Positions 8,386 through 19,680 are shown, numbered from the stretch's first letter. The stretch is DNA of 64,000 bases from Ceratothoa steindachneri (GCA_963969495.1 OZ018318.1:179112246-179176245); one strand, 5' to 3'. Numbers and translations are program-made. The notes: generated by a model not told the origin, from the sequence alone.

Positions 8386-10593
8386 GTAGGGGATGGCGAA
8401 TCGCTACTGTGCTCGCCTTTCGCAAACTCCGGCCGGTTTCCGCCCAATCTCTTTAAACTCTTGCGTGTCTAAGTTGATGGAGGAATTGGTAAATGTTAGA
8501 TTGACCTTTTTCCTGGACAGCGGAGGCCATCTGTCTTCTCCACACTGCGGCTTCCCTAAGTTCCACTCCACGTCGGATGCTCTTCTCCGACTGGAAAATG
8601 CCGTCTGCGAGGCCTTCCTTCGTAGATAGCACTACGCCACGGTGTTTTTCGATCTGGAGCAGGCCTATGTTACGGCATGGCGATACGGTAGCATGGAGAC
8701 TCTCCACACGATGGGGGCGAGGGGACGCCTACCAATGTTTATATCTGAATTTTTGCGAGATCGTCGATTCCGCGTACGGGTGGGGGGGAGCCCTCTGGCT
8801 CAATGGAGCAGGAAGAGTGTGTCCCGCAGGGAAGTGTCCTCAGTGTCACACTCTTTGCCCTGAGCATCAACGGCATTACCTCGGTGCTGCCGGAAGATGT
8901 TCTCGCTACGCTCTACGTGGACGACCTTTAGATCTCTTTTGGTACGGCCCAGATACCAACTCTGTAGCCTCGACTCCAACGGGCAATGAAGCGCGTCTCT
9001 ACGCTATGTCCAAGCCAACAGGTTTCGGTTTTCTTTGGCCACGACTAAGGTGATGCACTACTGCCGCCATCCACGGCTCCCACCCCAACCCAGATTTGTT
9101 TCTCAATAGAGTGCGCCTGAAAGTGATTGAATCGCACCGTTTCCTTGGTCTTGTATTTGACCGTCGCCTCACCAGGGAAGCTCATATTCGCAGCCTTAGG
9201 GTCTCTTGTACCCACGCCATGGATATTCTTCGCTCCGTTACGTTCAGCGCTTGGGGTGCTGATAGGACTACTGCCTTACTTTTTTTATCGATCCTTTGTT
9301 CGTTCGAAGCTCGACTCCAGATGTGAGTTTTATGCATCCGCAGCCGAGCGTGTATTACGGCAGGCGGACTCGATCCGCCAGACCGGCCTTCGCCTGGCGA
9401 CCGGTGCCTTCCGCACTTCCCCCATTGAGAGCCTACTTGTCGATGCTGGGGAGATGCCACTTGCTCTATGCCTTGTACAGTGCATTATTCTCCTGTACGC
9501 GCGAGCTCGGTGCCTCCCTCAGTCGCCAACAGCTCTCACTGCCTATGCCGCCGAGAGACGCCAGTCATACCCTAAGCCTTTGGGTTTAGAGCCAGGAAAC
9601 TCCTTCGAGAGCTAGGTATAGTTCTCTGGCCGGTTGCGCCCCTGTTTCTGCCCAGGACGCCACCCTGGAGGTTACTACATTTGGTAATTTGTCATCACGC
9701 CTCTGCTCCCAAAGCTTCTACAGCGCCGGGATTTTTGCGTTTGACCTTTTTGGAGCACACCTCGTGTCACGCTGGAACCGTGCCAGTGTATACAGATGGC
9801 TCCAAGTCCGAAGAGGGGGTCAGCTTCCACGCCTTATCCCCTCTGTTTGAAGTCAGCGGGGCTCTACCAGGCGCTGCGTCTGTCTTCACGGCCGAGCTGG
9901 TTGCAATACACCACTTGGTACTGGAGATTACGCGACTTGCCTGGTTCGGAGACCGGACTGTGATCTATATCGACTCACAAAGTGCCCTGAGTTCTCTCGG
10001 GGCATTGGAATCTTCACATCCCCTGGTTCGCGATATCCATGACGCCACAGTTTTGGCAAGCCGGGCGGATGTTGAGATTATCTTCTGCTGGGTTCCTGGA
10101 CATGTAGGAATTGCCGGGAATGAGGGCGCTAAACAGTCCGTGAGGACTCAGCGACCGGACCAGCGTCTCAGCGACCGGACCAGCGTTTCGCTCTTCTTCA
10201 CACCGACTACATGGCAGGAATACGTGCAGCTCTTCGGGCTGCCTGGCAAAGAAGATGGGAGACGGTCGGAGGGAACTTAAAGTTGCATGCCATTGCGCCG
10301 CGACTGTTCCCTCGGATCTATACCCCAATGCCGCGACGGCTTCAGGTCGCCTCCGAATCGGGCACACTCGTGTGATGCATCGCCATTTAATGGAGCGCTC
10401 GCCTGCACCCTATTGTAATGACTGCATCGTCCCCCAGACTGATCAGCACATTCCTGTTAAATGTTCCAGTCTGGGTGATCTTCGCGCATGTTACCTGTCC
10501 CCGTCCTGGGATGGGCGGGGCTGCTACCACCTGTCCCTTGTGCTCGGGACGGATTCATACACACCAACCTGTGGACTTTTAGACTTTTTGTAG
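8386..10593 (+). pseudogene. LINE A ORF2: reverse transcriptase and RNase H
   Basis: Pieces of one protein are spread over three frames. RT blocks are FRPISLNSCVSKLMEELVNV, then ATVFFDLEQAY, then the palm motif LYVDDL followed by a TAG at about 8930. The thumb region (ESHRFLGLVFDRRLTREAHI) follows. RNase H spans about 9775-10130 with VYTDGSKSEEG, FTAELVAI, IYIDSQSALSSL and CWVPGHVGIAGNE. The usual final Asp position reads Lys in GNEGAK. The C-terminal Cys/His segment (about 10370-10480) has H, C-x2-C and H-x-C spacing typical of Jockey/I elements. A short in-frame direct repeat occurs at about 10150-10190 (SDRTS block). It is not translatable as one protein. Confidence 0.85.
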
Positions 10594-10811
10594 GAGGCCG
10601 TCCTTCTCCCCGTTATTTAATATTCAAATAGGGATCGCGGTTTTGTTCGGCGGGGAAGGGTGGGCCTTTACCCGTCGATGGATCTTGCTCTATATTTTTT
10701 CAATTTGTTGGTTGTTTTTTTGTTTTTGTTTTTTTGCTTTTTGTTTGTTTGTTTTTTCTTCTTTTTTAATTTGACTTTTAATATAGCCTAGATGCAGGCT
10801 AGCTTGAGTAC

Positions 10812-10840
10812 AGCAACTTATGCCCTAGAAGGCATTCGCC
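10812..10840 (+). other. 3'-terminal hairpin of the LINE family (decayed in this copy)
   Basis: This 29-nt block (AGCAACT, TAT, GCC, 6-nt loop, GGC, ATTCGCC) aligns position by position with the hairpins at 54789-54817 and 55075-55103 on the - strand. In those copies the outer seven base pairs are perfect. Here three outer pairs are broken, but the inner GCC/GGC pairs remain. It is followed by AGATGAG and an A-rich run, the LINE 3' end. Such 3' hairpins serve as reverse transcriptase recognition sites in several LINE families; here that role is inferred. Confidence 0.6.
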
Positions 10841-10870
10841 AGATGAGATAATAGAAAAATAAAAAATCAT

Positions 10871-11765
10871 GGTATTTCTTGCAGTGATTTAACATGTTTG
10901 TTGTGGTGAAAGTTTTATATTACTTTTTCCTCCTTGATATAGAAACATTGCATAAATTACACTTAGCAAACTTATCATTTGTATCACTATCTACTTTAAA
11001 AAAATTTATTGCAATACTAGAAGCCATGAAGGGTTTGGTTATGGTAAAATTACAAATTTGCAATTAAAAAGTTTGGGGGAATTCTTAATGAATCTAAAAA
11101 AGAAATAGCTCATATTAAAAAAATAATTTTATTGCATTATTATTATAATTTCATATCATGAATTTATTTAATATATTAACAGAGTAGAAATAATTGAGTA
11201 TGCTCAGAACCTCTAAATCTGTGGATCTCTCTTGATAATATTACAAAAATAATTATAAGTCACCAGATATAAAATAATTATCTACAACTCAAAAGTTCAA
11301 TTGAATTTTAAGGGCAGTTAAACTTGGTGTACTGTTTTGAACGTTCTTATAAATATTATTAAAAATATATATATATGAGTAGTATTAATAAGTATTATTA
11401 ATAGTAAAGTAAATGAAAAATAATACTTTATAGAAACTTTGGGAATATTTATCTCAGGTTTTTCAATGTTAAATAAAGAGGCAGACATGAGACATGATAT
11501 GAGGCTAATGTTGTAAAGCTTGCCTGATATTGCTATAATTGTTTTGCCCATGACAACTGCACAAGACCTTTAATAATTCAGACTGTAGACCTTATAGATA
11601 ATGGGGCTTTAAACTCAGTACATACAGATTAGGATCATAAAATACAATAATACTTAATATTTGGCTGATTAATCAGTATCAGTTGATAATGCAGAACCAA
11701 TTAATCAGTAATTAGCCAATTTGCTTATTGGTACACCCCTAATTGGGATATGATACTTTCTGCTG
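10871..11765 (+). other. AT-rich WBP4 intron segment
   Basis: Low-GC sequence with poly-A and poly-T runs and an (AT)n tract near 11366. No coding exon or recognised transposon is visible. A palindrome-rich stretch (TTAATCAGT and ACTGATTAA-like words, 11660-11740) may be a remnant of a short DNA transposon. Confidence 0.4.
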
Positions 11766-12584
11766 GGATGGCGAGTTAGAGACCTTCCTTAGCTGAACAT
11801 GGTACTGGAGGTGACCCAGCCCAGTTGGCATTATCTTCTTAGGTTTGGTGCCAAACACAACCTGAGTCTGCCCCTGTACAAGCTACTTGGTTAGCTTGGG
11901 CCCCCAATGACTCATAAGAAGAGGGACCTACTCCCCCAACTGGTGCTACCTTGACAGCTAAGCACTTTTTCATCTCAGAAAGATCTTGCTGAGGCCGGTC
12001 TGTCCAGTTAGGGTCCCACTTTCCAGGTGGAGAGAAGTGGGTTTACTTCCCACCCTCCTCTCATAAAAATGAAAAGAAAAGTAAGACAAAGAGGACTAGG
12101 GTTTTCTATCCCTCTGCAGGGGAACCAGGAAATGATTGGCCTACTGCCGGGCAAGTTCAGCACATCCGGCCCTGAGTCAGCCTAAGTCGCAAGTACACTG
12201 AGCAAAGCCTAGATTATATCGGGGCCCCTCATTCAGACTCTTTTGCATTTTTTATACTGCTGGCTTCAAACACTTTCTGGTTATTTACTCCACAGATGAC
12301 ATCATGTTGACTAAAGGCCTAATATTCATTCCATCAGAGATTAAAGGGGAACATTAGCTAGTTAATTGGTAGATAATTGGAATGACCCATTTCTCAGATA
12401 GGAACATCCTGGCGAATGTGTTACATTAACCTAACTAACATATCAGACCCTTCTGAGGCACCCATGATTAGTGCCCTTTGGATACATAATGGCTTGTGGT
12501 GAGTGTGATGTCCCACTCTACCACAAACTTTGTGAAAGGAGTGGTTTATGTGAGGGAACTCTTGAAAACTCTTTAGAAGACATC
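11766..12584 (+). mobile_element. LINE copy K: decayed ORF1 fragment
   Basis: The sequence follows the ORF1 region of copy B (13380-14110) block by block. It has a Pro/Ser-rich linker, then CTGCTGGCTTCAAACACTTTC, which corresponds to the GFKRFLVI block, and the stretch corresponding to MNFVKGVVYVRELMDYSIDD. Most frames are broken. It stops abruptly at 12584 inside that block, where the 5' UTR of copy B begins. This implies that copy B inserted into copy K or the two were joined by recombination. Confidence 0.7.
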
Positions 12585-14995
12585 ATCCCCATAAAGGGTG
12601 CGGCAATTTGCCTTCCTGGCCACCAGGCTGAGAGGACTCGGCACCCAGTCCAACCCCCAGCTTAGCCTCTTCTCCTTCTATCTGATGGCCTGTATTTTTA
12701 CCCTACTTCCTCACTTTCCCTACAACCTCTCACAACTTTCTCTGGTCAGCTTCCTCTCACCCAACTATCCTGGATCAGGGCTGAGGAGGGAGGGGACAAC
12801 ATTCCCTCACTCCTGAGCGTTTGCATACTATGTTATAAAAGGGGTCACCATGCCCAATGATGATTTAAAAAATACTATTTTCCCCTTGACAATCGTCAGA
12901 GCCACACTAAGGCAGTTCCACAGAAAAAATGAAGCCCCCTCCGCTCTGGGCTTGCACAGGGGACCCTCCAAAATTCTTGTACTGGAGAGGAGGTTTACTC
13001 ACCTCCTTTCATATGGGTGCAGGGTGAGTTGTCCTCACCCCTTTTCTCTGGAGTCACCCTTGGGCAACTCACTTTTTCTAGCGACAGTCCCCCATTCGCT
13101 TTCCAAGGGCATTGCCAAGAGGCCAGGCAGGCAGCCCATAATTGACCCCTCCTGGTGGGATTGGTGCAATAGGGCCAACCCCCTTAGAAGGAAGAGAGAG
13201 GGAAGAGCCCGTAGGCCCATGCCTTCCAAAGACCTGTGGGCACACCTAATGAGGTTAGAGAGGGGCACTGTACGTTCCCCCTCTCTCTTCCCCCAAAGGA
13301 TTCCTGTTTGCTGTGATGTCTCTGGGGAGGGGGGGGGCACATGGAGGCCTCTCATGGGTGACCCAGTCCCAGGGGATAGGATCTTTTATTGGGTCAAACC
13401 TCAGTGCCAAGCACAGAACCCGAGTCTGTTCCTATGCAGGCTCCTCCTAAGACGACTCTGGTCCTCAAGCCCTCACAAGGAGAGGAGGGGTCTCCTCCCA
13501 TGGCTGGTGCTCCTGTGATGGGCAGGACATTATCCATTTCAGAGAACGATCTTGCCAGGGCTGGCCTAGGGGCTCCTACCAGTGGAGGAGAGATGTGGGT
13601 TCATTCCGCGCCCTCTTCTGCTAAAAAGAAAAAGACTAAGGGCTCCTCTCCCTCCGCAGGGATTGACGGGTCTGCTGCCGTTTTGGTAAGCAACTAAGCT
13701 AAGATCGGCACGTCCGGCCCCTTTGCTCCCCCGGGTGGGGAGTCCCAGACGAAGACCAGAACTGCGCTGAGTGGAGCTTTGATTATTTTGTGGCCCATCA
13801 TTCAGAGGTTATCTTGCATTTTTGAGCCCGCTGGCTTCAAACGCTTCCTTGTTATTTGCTTTACTGATGGCAGCATGTTGGCTAAGGGCAACATGATCCA
13901 TCAGAGGAGAGCTCTAGCTAGTGTGATTGATAGGGAGCCGAAGGTGACCCATTTCTCAGGAAAGGCGTCTTTTGGCAAATGCATTGAATCTTCCAAGGTG
14001 GCTATGATTAGTACCCTTCGGACACTTGATGGCATGCCTGTGAGTGTGATGCCATACTCTACCATGAACTTTGTGAAAGGAGTAGTTTATGCGAGGGAAC
14101 TCATGGACTATTCCATAGATGACATCACCTTAGAGCTGCCCTACCATGGGCGGTCAAGTTCGAGCGTGTGATGAGAAAACAGGGAGGGGGCCTTGAGATC
14201 CACCTGTACACTCTTCATCACGTTCGACTCTGACCAGCTCCCTGAGTCGGTGCATGCCGGTTGATATCGCTACCGCGTGAAGGTATTCGTGCCACTGCCC
14301 TGGAGGTGCTACTACTGTCACCACTTCAGTCATGTTAATCACTTGTGTAGCCATGCAAAGTTGTGGTTACCCGAAGTCTGTGTAAGTTGCTACAAGGCTG
14401 CACATGATAAGTCCAAATAGTGTGTGGCCAAGTGTGTCAATTGCGGAGAGCTGCACCCCGCTTCTTCGAAGCAATCTTGGTGCGTATCTCCTTGAGAAGG
14501 TAATCCTGGCGTGCCTGGCACTGCCTGATACATCCTATGTCTCAATATTAAGAAAGACACCCTCTGCTCTTGGCCCCTTCCAGGCCGATGAACACAGTCG
14601 CTTCTACGCGCAGTCAGAACCCTTTGCAGGCTCTACCCACCCTGGGCACTTCCCTGGTAAAGCTAGTGGCACAAAGGGTTCACACCCAGTCCCGGCTAAA
14701 ACCAGGGCTTCCCTACCTTCCCCAAGTGTAACTGTTTCCCGTAAGGTGGAATGGCCGCACGCCTCCACTGAGTCGTTAGGCCCTCAGGAGGCAACCTCCC
14801 TGAAGTTCGGGAAGCCACGTTCTGGGGTTCCTAAATCTGTCCCCCAAAAGAACGACAACACTAAAGAAGCTTAGGCTCTTCACCCACACCCAGTGGTAGG
14901 CTGGGTGGCTCGGAGTTAGTGGATGCTCCAAAAGAGGAACCTCCACCTCCAAAGCCATCCAGTCTGCCTAAGGTTTTAAGGCAGAGGGAAGAAAA
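12585..14995 (+). mobile_element. LINE copy B: 5' UTR and ORF1 only
   Basis: The copy starts with the family 5' UTR (AAAGGGTGCGGCAATTTGCC). ORF1 follows from MPNDDLKN at 12850 through several frames. Recognisable parts are the Pro/Ser-rich N-terminus, the globular block (SCIFEPAGFKRFLVICFTDG at about 13810, RRALASVI, MNFVKGVVYARELMDYSIDD) and decayed zinc knuckles (CYYCHHFSHVNHLC in frame near 14300, then a second Cys-rich block near 14390-14450). It ends near 14995 with a short A-rich run at the start of the ORF2 region, so ORF2 is absent. Confidence 0.8.
12850..14875 (+). pseudogene. LINE B ORF1 (gag-like), frameshifted
   Basis: The initiation codon is supported by the same MP-D-x-x-KN start in copies A and E. 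The first open run (12850-13518) carries the basic linker; an overlapping frame (13389-13697) continues it. The globular RNA-binding-like block sits at 13779-14171, followed by Cys/His knuckles. At least three frame changes are needed to follow the whole protein. The tail (14404-14874) is Ser/Thr/Pro-rich and resembles the ORF1 C-terminus of copy E. Confidence 0.7.
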
Positions 14996-15540
14996 GAATA
15001 AAGTTATATTTTCTCTTCTGCATGCTTTCCAAGTCCTTTACTTACCCCACAATTATCGATCCACCTAAGGTAAGCCTAGCCTAATGCATAACCCTCATGA
15101 GAAATTATAAGGAATCAGAACCAATTCGACAGAGGTGTAAAATAGTCCCACTGTCTAAAGTCCTCCCATCACCCATTGAGTGCAATAACAACAAGGACTT
15201 AAATATATGCCCTTATATTTACACTGGTCTGTGTCAAAAATGTACCTTAGGTTTTCTGTAGTGTTTCTTAATAAAATTGACCACTGAAATCCGAATTTGG
15301 CATCCGTTTTTGTCTATCAGGTCCAGTTTTTGCAGTACAGGGAGTGATAATAATTTTATAATTTATGCATGTCCTATATTCCATCAAAATTTCAATAGTT
15401 GTTGCACTACTGTATTTGCAGTAAATTTTGTGTACATTTTAAGTAATTATGTTAATGTTTATATTTTTGCAGGTTAGAAATTGCTTTGCATTATAATAAT
15501 AATAATAGTGGTTGGGTTAAAAATGAACAGATAATGTAAG
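14996..15540 (+). other. Intron segment without recognised features
   Basis: AT-rich WBP4 intron sequence with an AAT trinucleotide run near 15496-15508. The short open frame at 15277-15477 has no recognisable domain. Confidence 0.4.
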
Positions 15541-16047
15541 AATAGCTCCGGCAGACTTTGCTATGTTTGCAGCAAAGTGACTTTTTCCGAGCAGCAATGT
15601 ACAATCTCTCCTGTAATTAAATCTTTGTACCACATATCTGCTGCAAGGAATGCTACATAAGTTTAAGATGCTGGAGTCAGGGTGAACAGAAGTCTCTTTT
15701 GGTGTTCCCATGGTGTGGAGAGAGGGCAAGGACCACACTATGGACTGGTATTTTTGCATGACAAATCTTAAAGGTGAGCATTGTATCAAGTATTTAAGCT
15801 TTCTGTATTATACTGGCTCCTGAAAATGTCATTATTATGCATAGACTTAGCATAAAATTAAAAACTAACATAGTTCACTTCAGCATGAACATAACTTTTA
15901 CTAAACATTTATGTACTATCTGCAACTCCAAATCAATTCCTTTATGTAATATGCAATTATATTTTCCACAGGTATAAATAAGAAGAATAAACATAGTGTG
16001 GCATATCCGGATGTACATTTTACAAGAATGCAAATATGGAAATCATG
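15541..16047 (+). pseudogene. Unclassified transposase-like gene, first two visible exons
   Basis: The first exon ends REGKDHTMDWYFCMTNLK plus one base at 15773, followed by a GTGAGC donor. After a CCACAG acceptor at 15966-15971 the frame resumes GINKKNKHSVAYPDVH. The join is frame-perfect across a 198-nt intron. Multi-copy arthropod proteins of unknown function carry a similar RE--DH--DCYFC and K--YP order, recalled as a family pattern and not searched. Upstream text to 15541 (RIAPADFAMFAAK) fits the same protein but contains stops. The second exon is lost to a stop after about 25 codons. The gene continues at 16335 and, beyond an LTR retrotransposon, at 25265. Confidence 0.6.
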
Positions 16048-16334
16048 AGTCATTTTTTAGTTATATTTTTTTGTTGAAGTGTGTCCCTATATGTTAATGC
16101 ATCCTTTTGGGTTAATGGGGAACTTATCCTAATTGAGAAGGTATACAACATAACTCAATAAACTTAAAATAAGATATACATATATCCAATTTATTTCAAT
16201 ACAATGATTTAATACATCGGCATATAGGATTTTTAAGTATATATTCATCTTATTGTTTTCAAAAATATTACTTTAAATTTGTTTTGGGAAATATTACACT
16301 TTAAATTTACATACCCTGCTAAATTTCTTTTCAG

Positions 16335-16935
16335 GTAGTGTCTCTTATACTTGGGATGCAAACAGGCTACACAAAGCATCCCTGTTTCCTATGTTTATGT
16401 GACAGTCGTGCAGATAGTATCCACTATGAGAAGAAGATTTGACCTCCACGAGAAGCATTGAGAATTGGATCAAACAATGTGATAGCTGAACCTTTAGTGC
16501 CTCCTCACAAAATACTGCTTCCTCCATTGCATATAAAGCTTGGCATAATGAAAAATTATGTCAAAACCCTTAATAAAGAAAGCCAAGCTTTTAAATTTCT
16601 TTAAATTTTCCACAAATCAGTGACACTAAGCTTCACGCGGGAATTTTTGATGGACCTCAGATCAGGAACTTGATGACAGATCATCAGTTTGAGGCATCAA
16701 TGACGGACATAAAAAAAGATGCCTGGAAAGATTTCAAAGCTCTAGTTAACAATTTTCTCGGCAATAAAAGAAGCCCAGAATATGTTGCCCTGGTTAATCA
16801 GCTCCTAACAAGTCTCAAACATTTGGGAGCTTGAATGTCTATAAAGATAGACTTTTTACAGTCCCATCTGGATAATTTTCCCGACAACTGCGGAGATTAG
16901 AGTGAAGAACAGGGGGAAAGATTCCACCAGGACAT
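16335..16935 (+). pseudogene. Unclassified transposase-like gene, core exon cut by the Gypsy insertion
   Basis: After a polypyrimidine tract and TTTCAG, the exon reads VVSLILGMQTGYTKHPCFLC, then CDSRADSIHYEKK, IAEPLVPPHKILLPPLHIKLG and, with shifts, a later block ending ERFHQDI at 16935. The order G-Q-GYTK-PCFLC-WDSRA, LPPLHIKLG, ER-HQDI is a recognisable conserved core shared by many arthropod sequences. The Cys/His pattern and genomic multiplicity suggest a DNA transposase. The reading is interrupted exactly at HQDI by the LTR at 16936, and the matching continuation appears after the second LTR. A named superfamily cannot be assigned by eye. Confidence 0.65.
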
Positions 16936-17727
16936 TGTAGTAATTTGGTTGTCCGCCTCCCCTTCCCTATGTCTAATCTCTTTCTTCTTTTGCAGAATGT
17001 GTGTGTGTGGATCGTGTGATCACCGTCTTTGCTTTGTGTGGGGGGACTCGATGGATCTCTATCGTGCTCCCCCATTCATCTCCTGTTTTTTTTTTAGGCC
17101 GATTCTTTCAGCATAACTATAGCATTGTGTTAGGTAATAGTTTGGAAGTCAAGTTTGTGACTGAGGAAGGAAGAGCCGCCTAGACGGAGGATAGGTAAGT
17201 GAAAATTGTGTGAGAGTGGATATAGTTGAATTTGTTAGGAGTAAAGATGTTTGCGTGTGGCAGTGAATAGGTGACTGCATGTGCCTTCTCTTTTCCAGTT
17301 CTGTGGTACTGATTGTCGCCGACATCTGGCTTTCGGAGACGGCTGAAGCCAATCCTGATGCTCACAAGTGGGCCTACCTTTTGGGGCAATTTTCTAAGGT
17401 GTATACCTTGGATAGCACCTTCCAGTCTCCAGGGAGTAATAGAAGCAGTGCCCAACCAACTGTGACCCAGCAGTTGGGACCAACAAGCGTCCCAGCTACC
17501 CAAAATCCTTGGCTTTGCCGAGTCCTGGACCCCTAAGAATCCCGCAGAAAGCGAGCCACCTCCCACTTTCTCCAACACGTCTCACTCCCATTAGTTAGTT
17601 AAGGGTGCACCCGTCTTTCGTGATATCTTGGTTTTACTATTTGGTTGCGTGGCCAAGATCTTGTGTAAGGCCTTTTGTAAATATATATATATATGTGTCG
17701 TGGTTGGCCAGAGTATTGTGAAGACAA

Positions 17728-17778
<51 letters not shown>

Positions 17779-17950
17779 ATGTATTTTGGTTTAGGTTGAG
17801 GGTTGATTATATTATTTTGCTATAATTACGGTGTCTAAATTAAACTTAGAAAATACTCTCTCTCCTCAATACCCTCTCCTTGAACCACCGAGCTGACCTT
17901 GTCAGGTCGGTGGGAATTTTTGGCTGGGGAGGCACGATCCTGCCACTACA
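16936..17950 (+). repeat. 5' LTR
   Basis: It begins TGTAGTAATTTGG and ends CCACTACA, giving the TG...CA ends with a 5-bp inverted repeat (TGTAG/CTACA). It contains two (AT)n tracts near 17681 and 17731-17776. The body aligns with 24305-25264, with scattered substitutions and an 18-nt or so indel near 17229. The primer site starts six bases downstream. The 3' boundary rests on the terminal inverted repeat because the second LTR lacks this end. Confidence 0.85.
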
Positions 17951-17956
17951 TATTTT

Positions 17957-17974
17957 TGCCGCCCGAATAGGGAC
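17957..17974 (+). other. Primer binding site, tRNA-Lys type
   Basis: TGCCGCCCGAATAGGGAC matches the common tRNA-Lys 3'-end complement (TGGCGCCCGAACAGGGAC) at 16 of 18 positions. It lies six bases after the LTR end. This supports the LTR boundary and indicates minus-strand priming by a lysine tRNA. Confidence 0.75.
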
Positions 17975-18083
17975 TGCCTGGTGGTTTGAGGAAGGAGAGG
18001 AGTGAGAGCCTGTGTTTTTTGTCCCAAATAGAGGAGGAACAGATTGGGGCCATGGAGTTGGAGATGAGAAGACTAAATGAGTT

Positions 18084-19680
18084 GTGCGGCAGAAAGACAG
18101 AGAAAATGTGCATTTGAGAGAAGAGAATGATACTTTGAAAAGAAAAATGAGGGAGATGGAAGTGAGAATGGAAGACAGGATTAAAGACAGTGAGGTGCGA
18201 ATGGAGGAAAGATTGATGCGAATGCTGAATGAGAAAATGGGAGAATCAGGTGCAATTGGTGGGGGTGTGGCCTCGACTCCACTTGGAATGGACATTACTG
18301 ACAAAAAGGGATTGATAGGCGTAAACGAACCCCCGCAAATGACTAGGCACCGAAAAAAGAAGACCCCAAAGACTAGATGCTGAGACCAACAGGAAAGGAC
18401 CCAACTGGCTAGTATTGACTCCTTGTATTTCAGCTCGAATGAAGGCATGAGTGATAGTGAAAGGGATGCTGAGGTTCATCAGAGTATATTGATCAGAGAA
18501 GCGCCAAAGTTAAGTAAGTTTAGAGTGGAAGGAGCAAAAGATGTGAAAGTGTTTTTGAAAGAGTATGAAAATTATTGTAAGGAAAAATTTGGAGAGAATA
18601 ATAGGTTTTGGGTGAAAGAGTTGTGCGAGTTTCTGGATGTGCATATGAAGGATTTTTACCGGATGATTATGAGTGCGGGTGAGCCTAAAAGGGAGGTTAT
18701 GAAAGAGAGAATAATAGAGCACTGTAAGAGGATGAAGACAAGTGTGAAATATAAGAAAACAAATGGGTTTGAGGAAGCGAGAATGGGGAAGAATGAGGAT
18801 GTGAATTCTTATGCGCAGCGCTTTGAGTCCTTGGCACAAATGAGATTTGGACATGACGGAATAAATTGGAATAAGGAGCTGATGAAGTTTTTAAATACGG
18901 TTCCGAATGAAGTGAGTGAGTATGTGATGTATAAGAGGAAAGAGATGAAATGGGCTGGTGAAAGATTGCTATGGAAGGATGTACTGGAGATGTTAGAGGA
19001 CCGTGAATTTGACGATTATGGAAGGGAGGAGGCCTCGATTCACACTGTGTGTGACTCAAGTATCAGTAAGTTGCCCCAGTTCCGGCCCTATCGGGATGCG
19101 CTGATAGAGAACCCGATCGATGTGATAACAAGATTTTTGGAGAATTATTACGGGCAGAATGAACAACAGAGTGTTTATGTTGGCCGCGAACCGAGAGGGA
19201 GTAAAAGTAGGAGTGAGAGTCGGAATGGTTGGACTAGGGTTCAGGGTCGGAATAGTGGTCGCACAAATGGTAGGAATGACAGTAGATCTAGAGTAAATGA
19301 ACCTAGGTGTCTGAGGTGCAAGAAAGTTGGACATATGAGGGCTGACTGTCGCTGGTCACAAGGAAGTTGCTTTGGCTGTGGGCAAATGGGGCATATGATA
19401 AACGATTGTAGTCGTGTGAGGGAAAGAGCGTGTTGTGGATGTGGAAGAATGAGCCACTTGGTTCGAGATTGCAGGGAAGGTGGTCGAGTAAATATGAGTG
19501 GACCTGGAGTGTGTGGTAATTGTGGGCAGATAGGGCATTATGCCAGGATGTGTGCCAGTCCAAGAATGTGGAAAGGTAGGTCATGCAACAAGGTTGTGTA
19601 GGACTGGTGAAAGACGCATGAACGAAAGAATGGATGGGAATGATGCGAGTAATCGAGAGGATATGACTCAGGGAAACTAA
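18084..19680 (+). pseudogene. Gypsy gag polyprotein with coiled coil and five zinc knuckles
   Basis: One reading frame runs from 18084 with a single TGA at 18381, then on to 19604. The N-terminus is a charged coiled coil (REENDTLKRKMREMEVRMED). The middle (18423-19000) is a helical capsid-like region (VKVFLKEYENYCKEKFG; EDVNSYAQRFESLAQMRFG). The basic C-terminus carries four CCHC knuckles: CLRCKKVGHMRADC, CFGCGQMGHMINDC, CCGCGRMSHLVRDC (Ser for Gly) and CGNCGQIGHYARMC. A fifth (ECGKVGHATRLC) follows in another frame after a frameshift near 19565 and ends at a TAA at 19678. The protein would bind and package element RNA. Confidence 0.85.

Larger units (their letters stand above)
7371..10870 (+). 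mobile_element. LINE copy A (I/Jockey-group non-LTR retrotransposon), ORF1 fused to ORF2 by deletion
   Basis: The 5' UTR begins near CCCTGTAAGGGGCGCGGCGA, which is shared with the starts of copies B (12587) and E (51780, - strand). An ORF1 beginning follows, then an abrupt junction near 8385 into the ORF2 reverse transcriptase. RNase H, a C-terminal Cys/His segment, a T-rich 3' UTR and a 3' tail (CGCCAGATGAG then an A-rich run) come next. The gag zinc knuckles and the endonuclease are deleted. It lies sense to WBP4 within its intron. The GC-rich coding parts contrast with the AT-rich intron. Confidence 0.88.

Noticed and set aside
7900..8472. 190-residue frame as a host protein
   Set aside because: Its start and sequence recur in LINE copies B and E. 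It is LINE ORF1 fused to ORF2 by deletion.
17628..17825. Open frame inside the 5' LTR
   Set aside because: It consists largely of the (AT)n microsatellite read as alternating Tyr and Ile. It is non-coding repeat.
18510..19584. Long - strand open frames opposite the Gypsy gag (e.g. 18510-18854, 18697-19059, 19303-19584)
   Set aside because: They are mirror frames of the gag reading. The + strand frame has zinc knuckles and a coiled coil, while the - strand translations are low-complexity Ser/His/Thr text.
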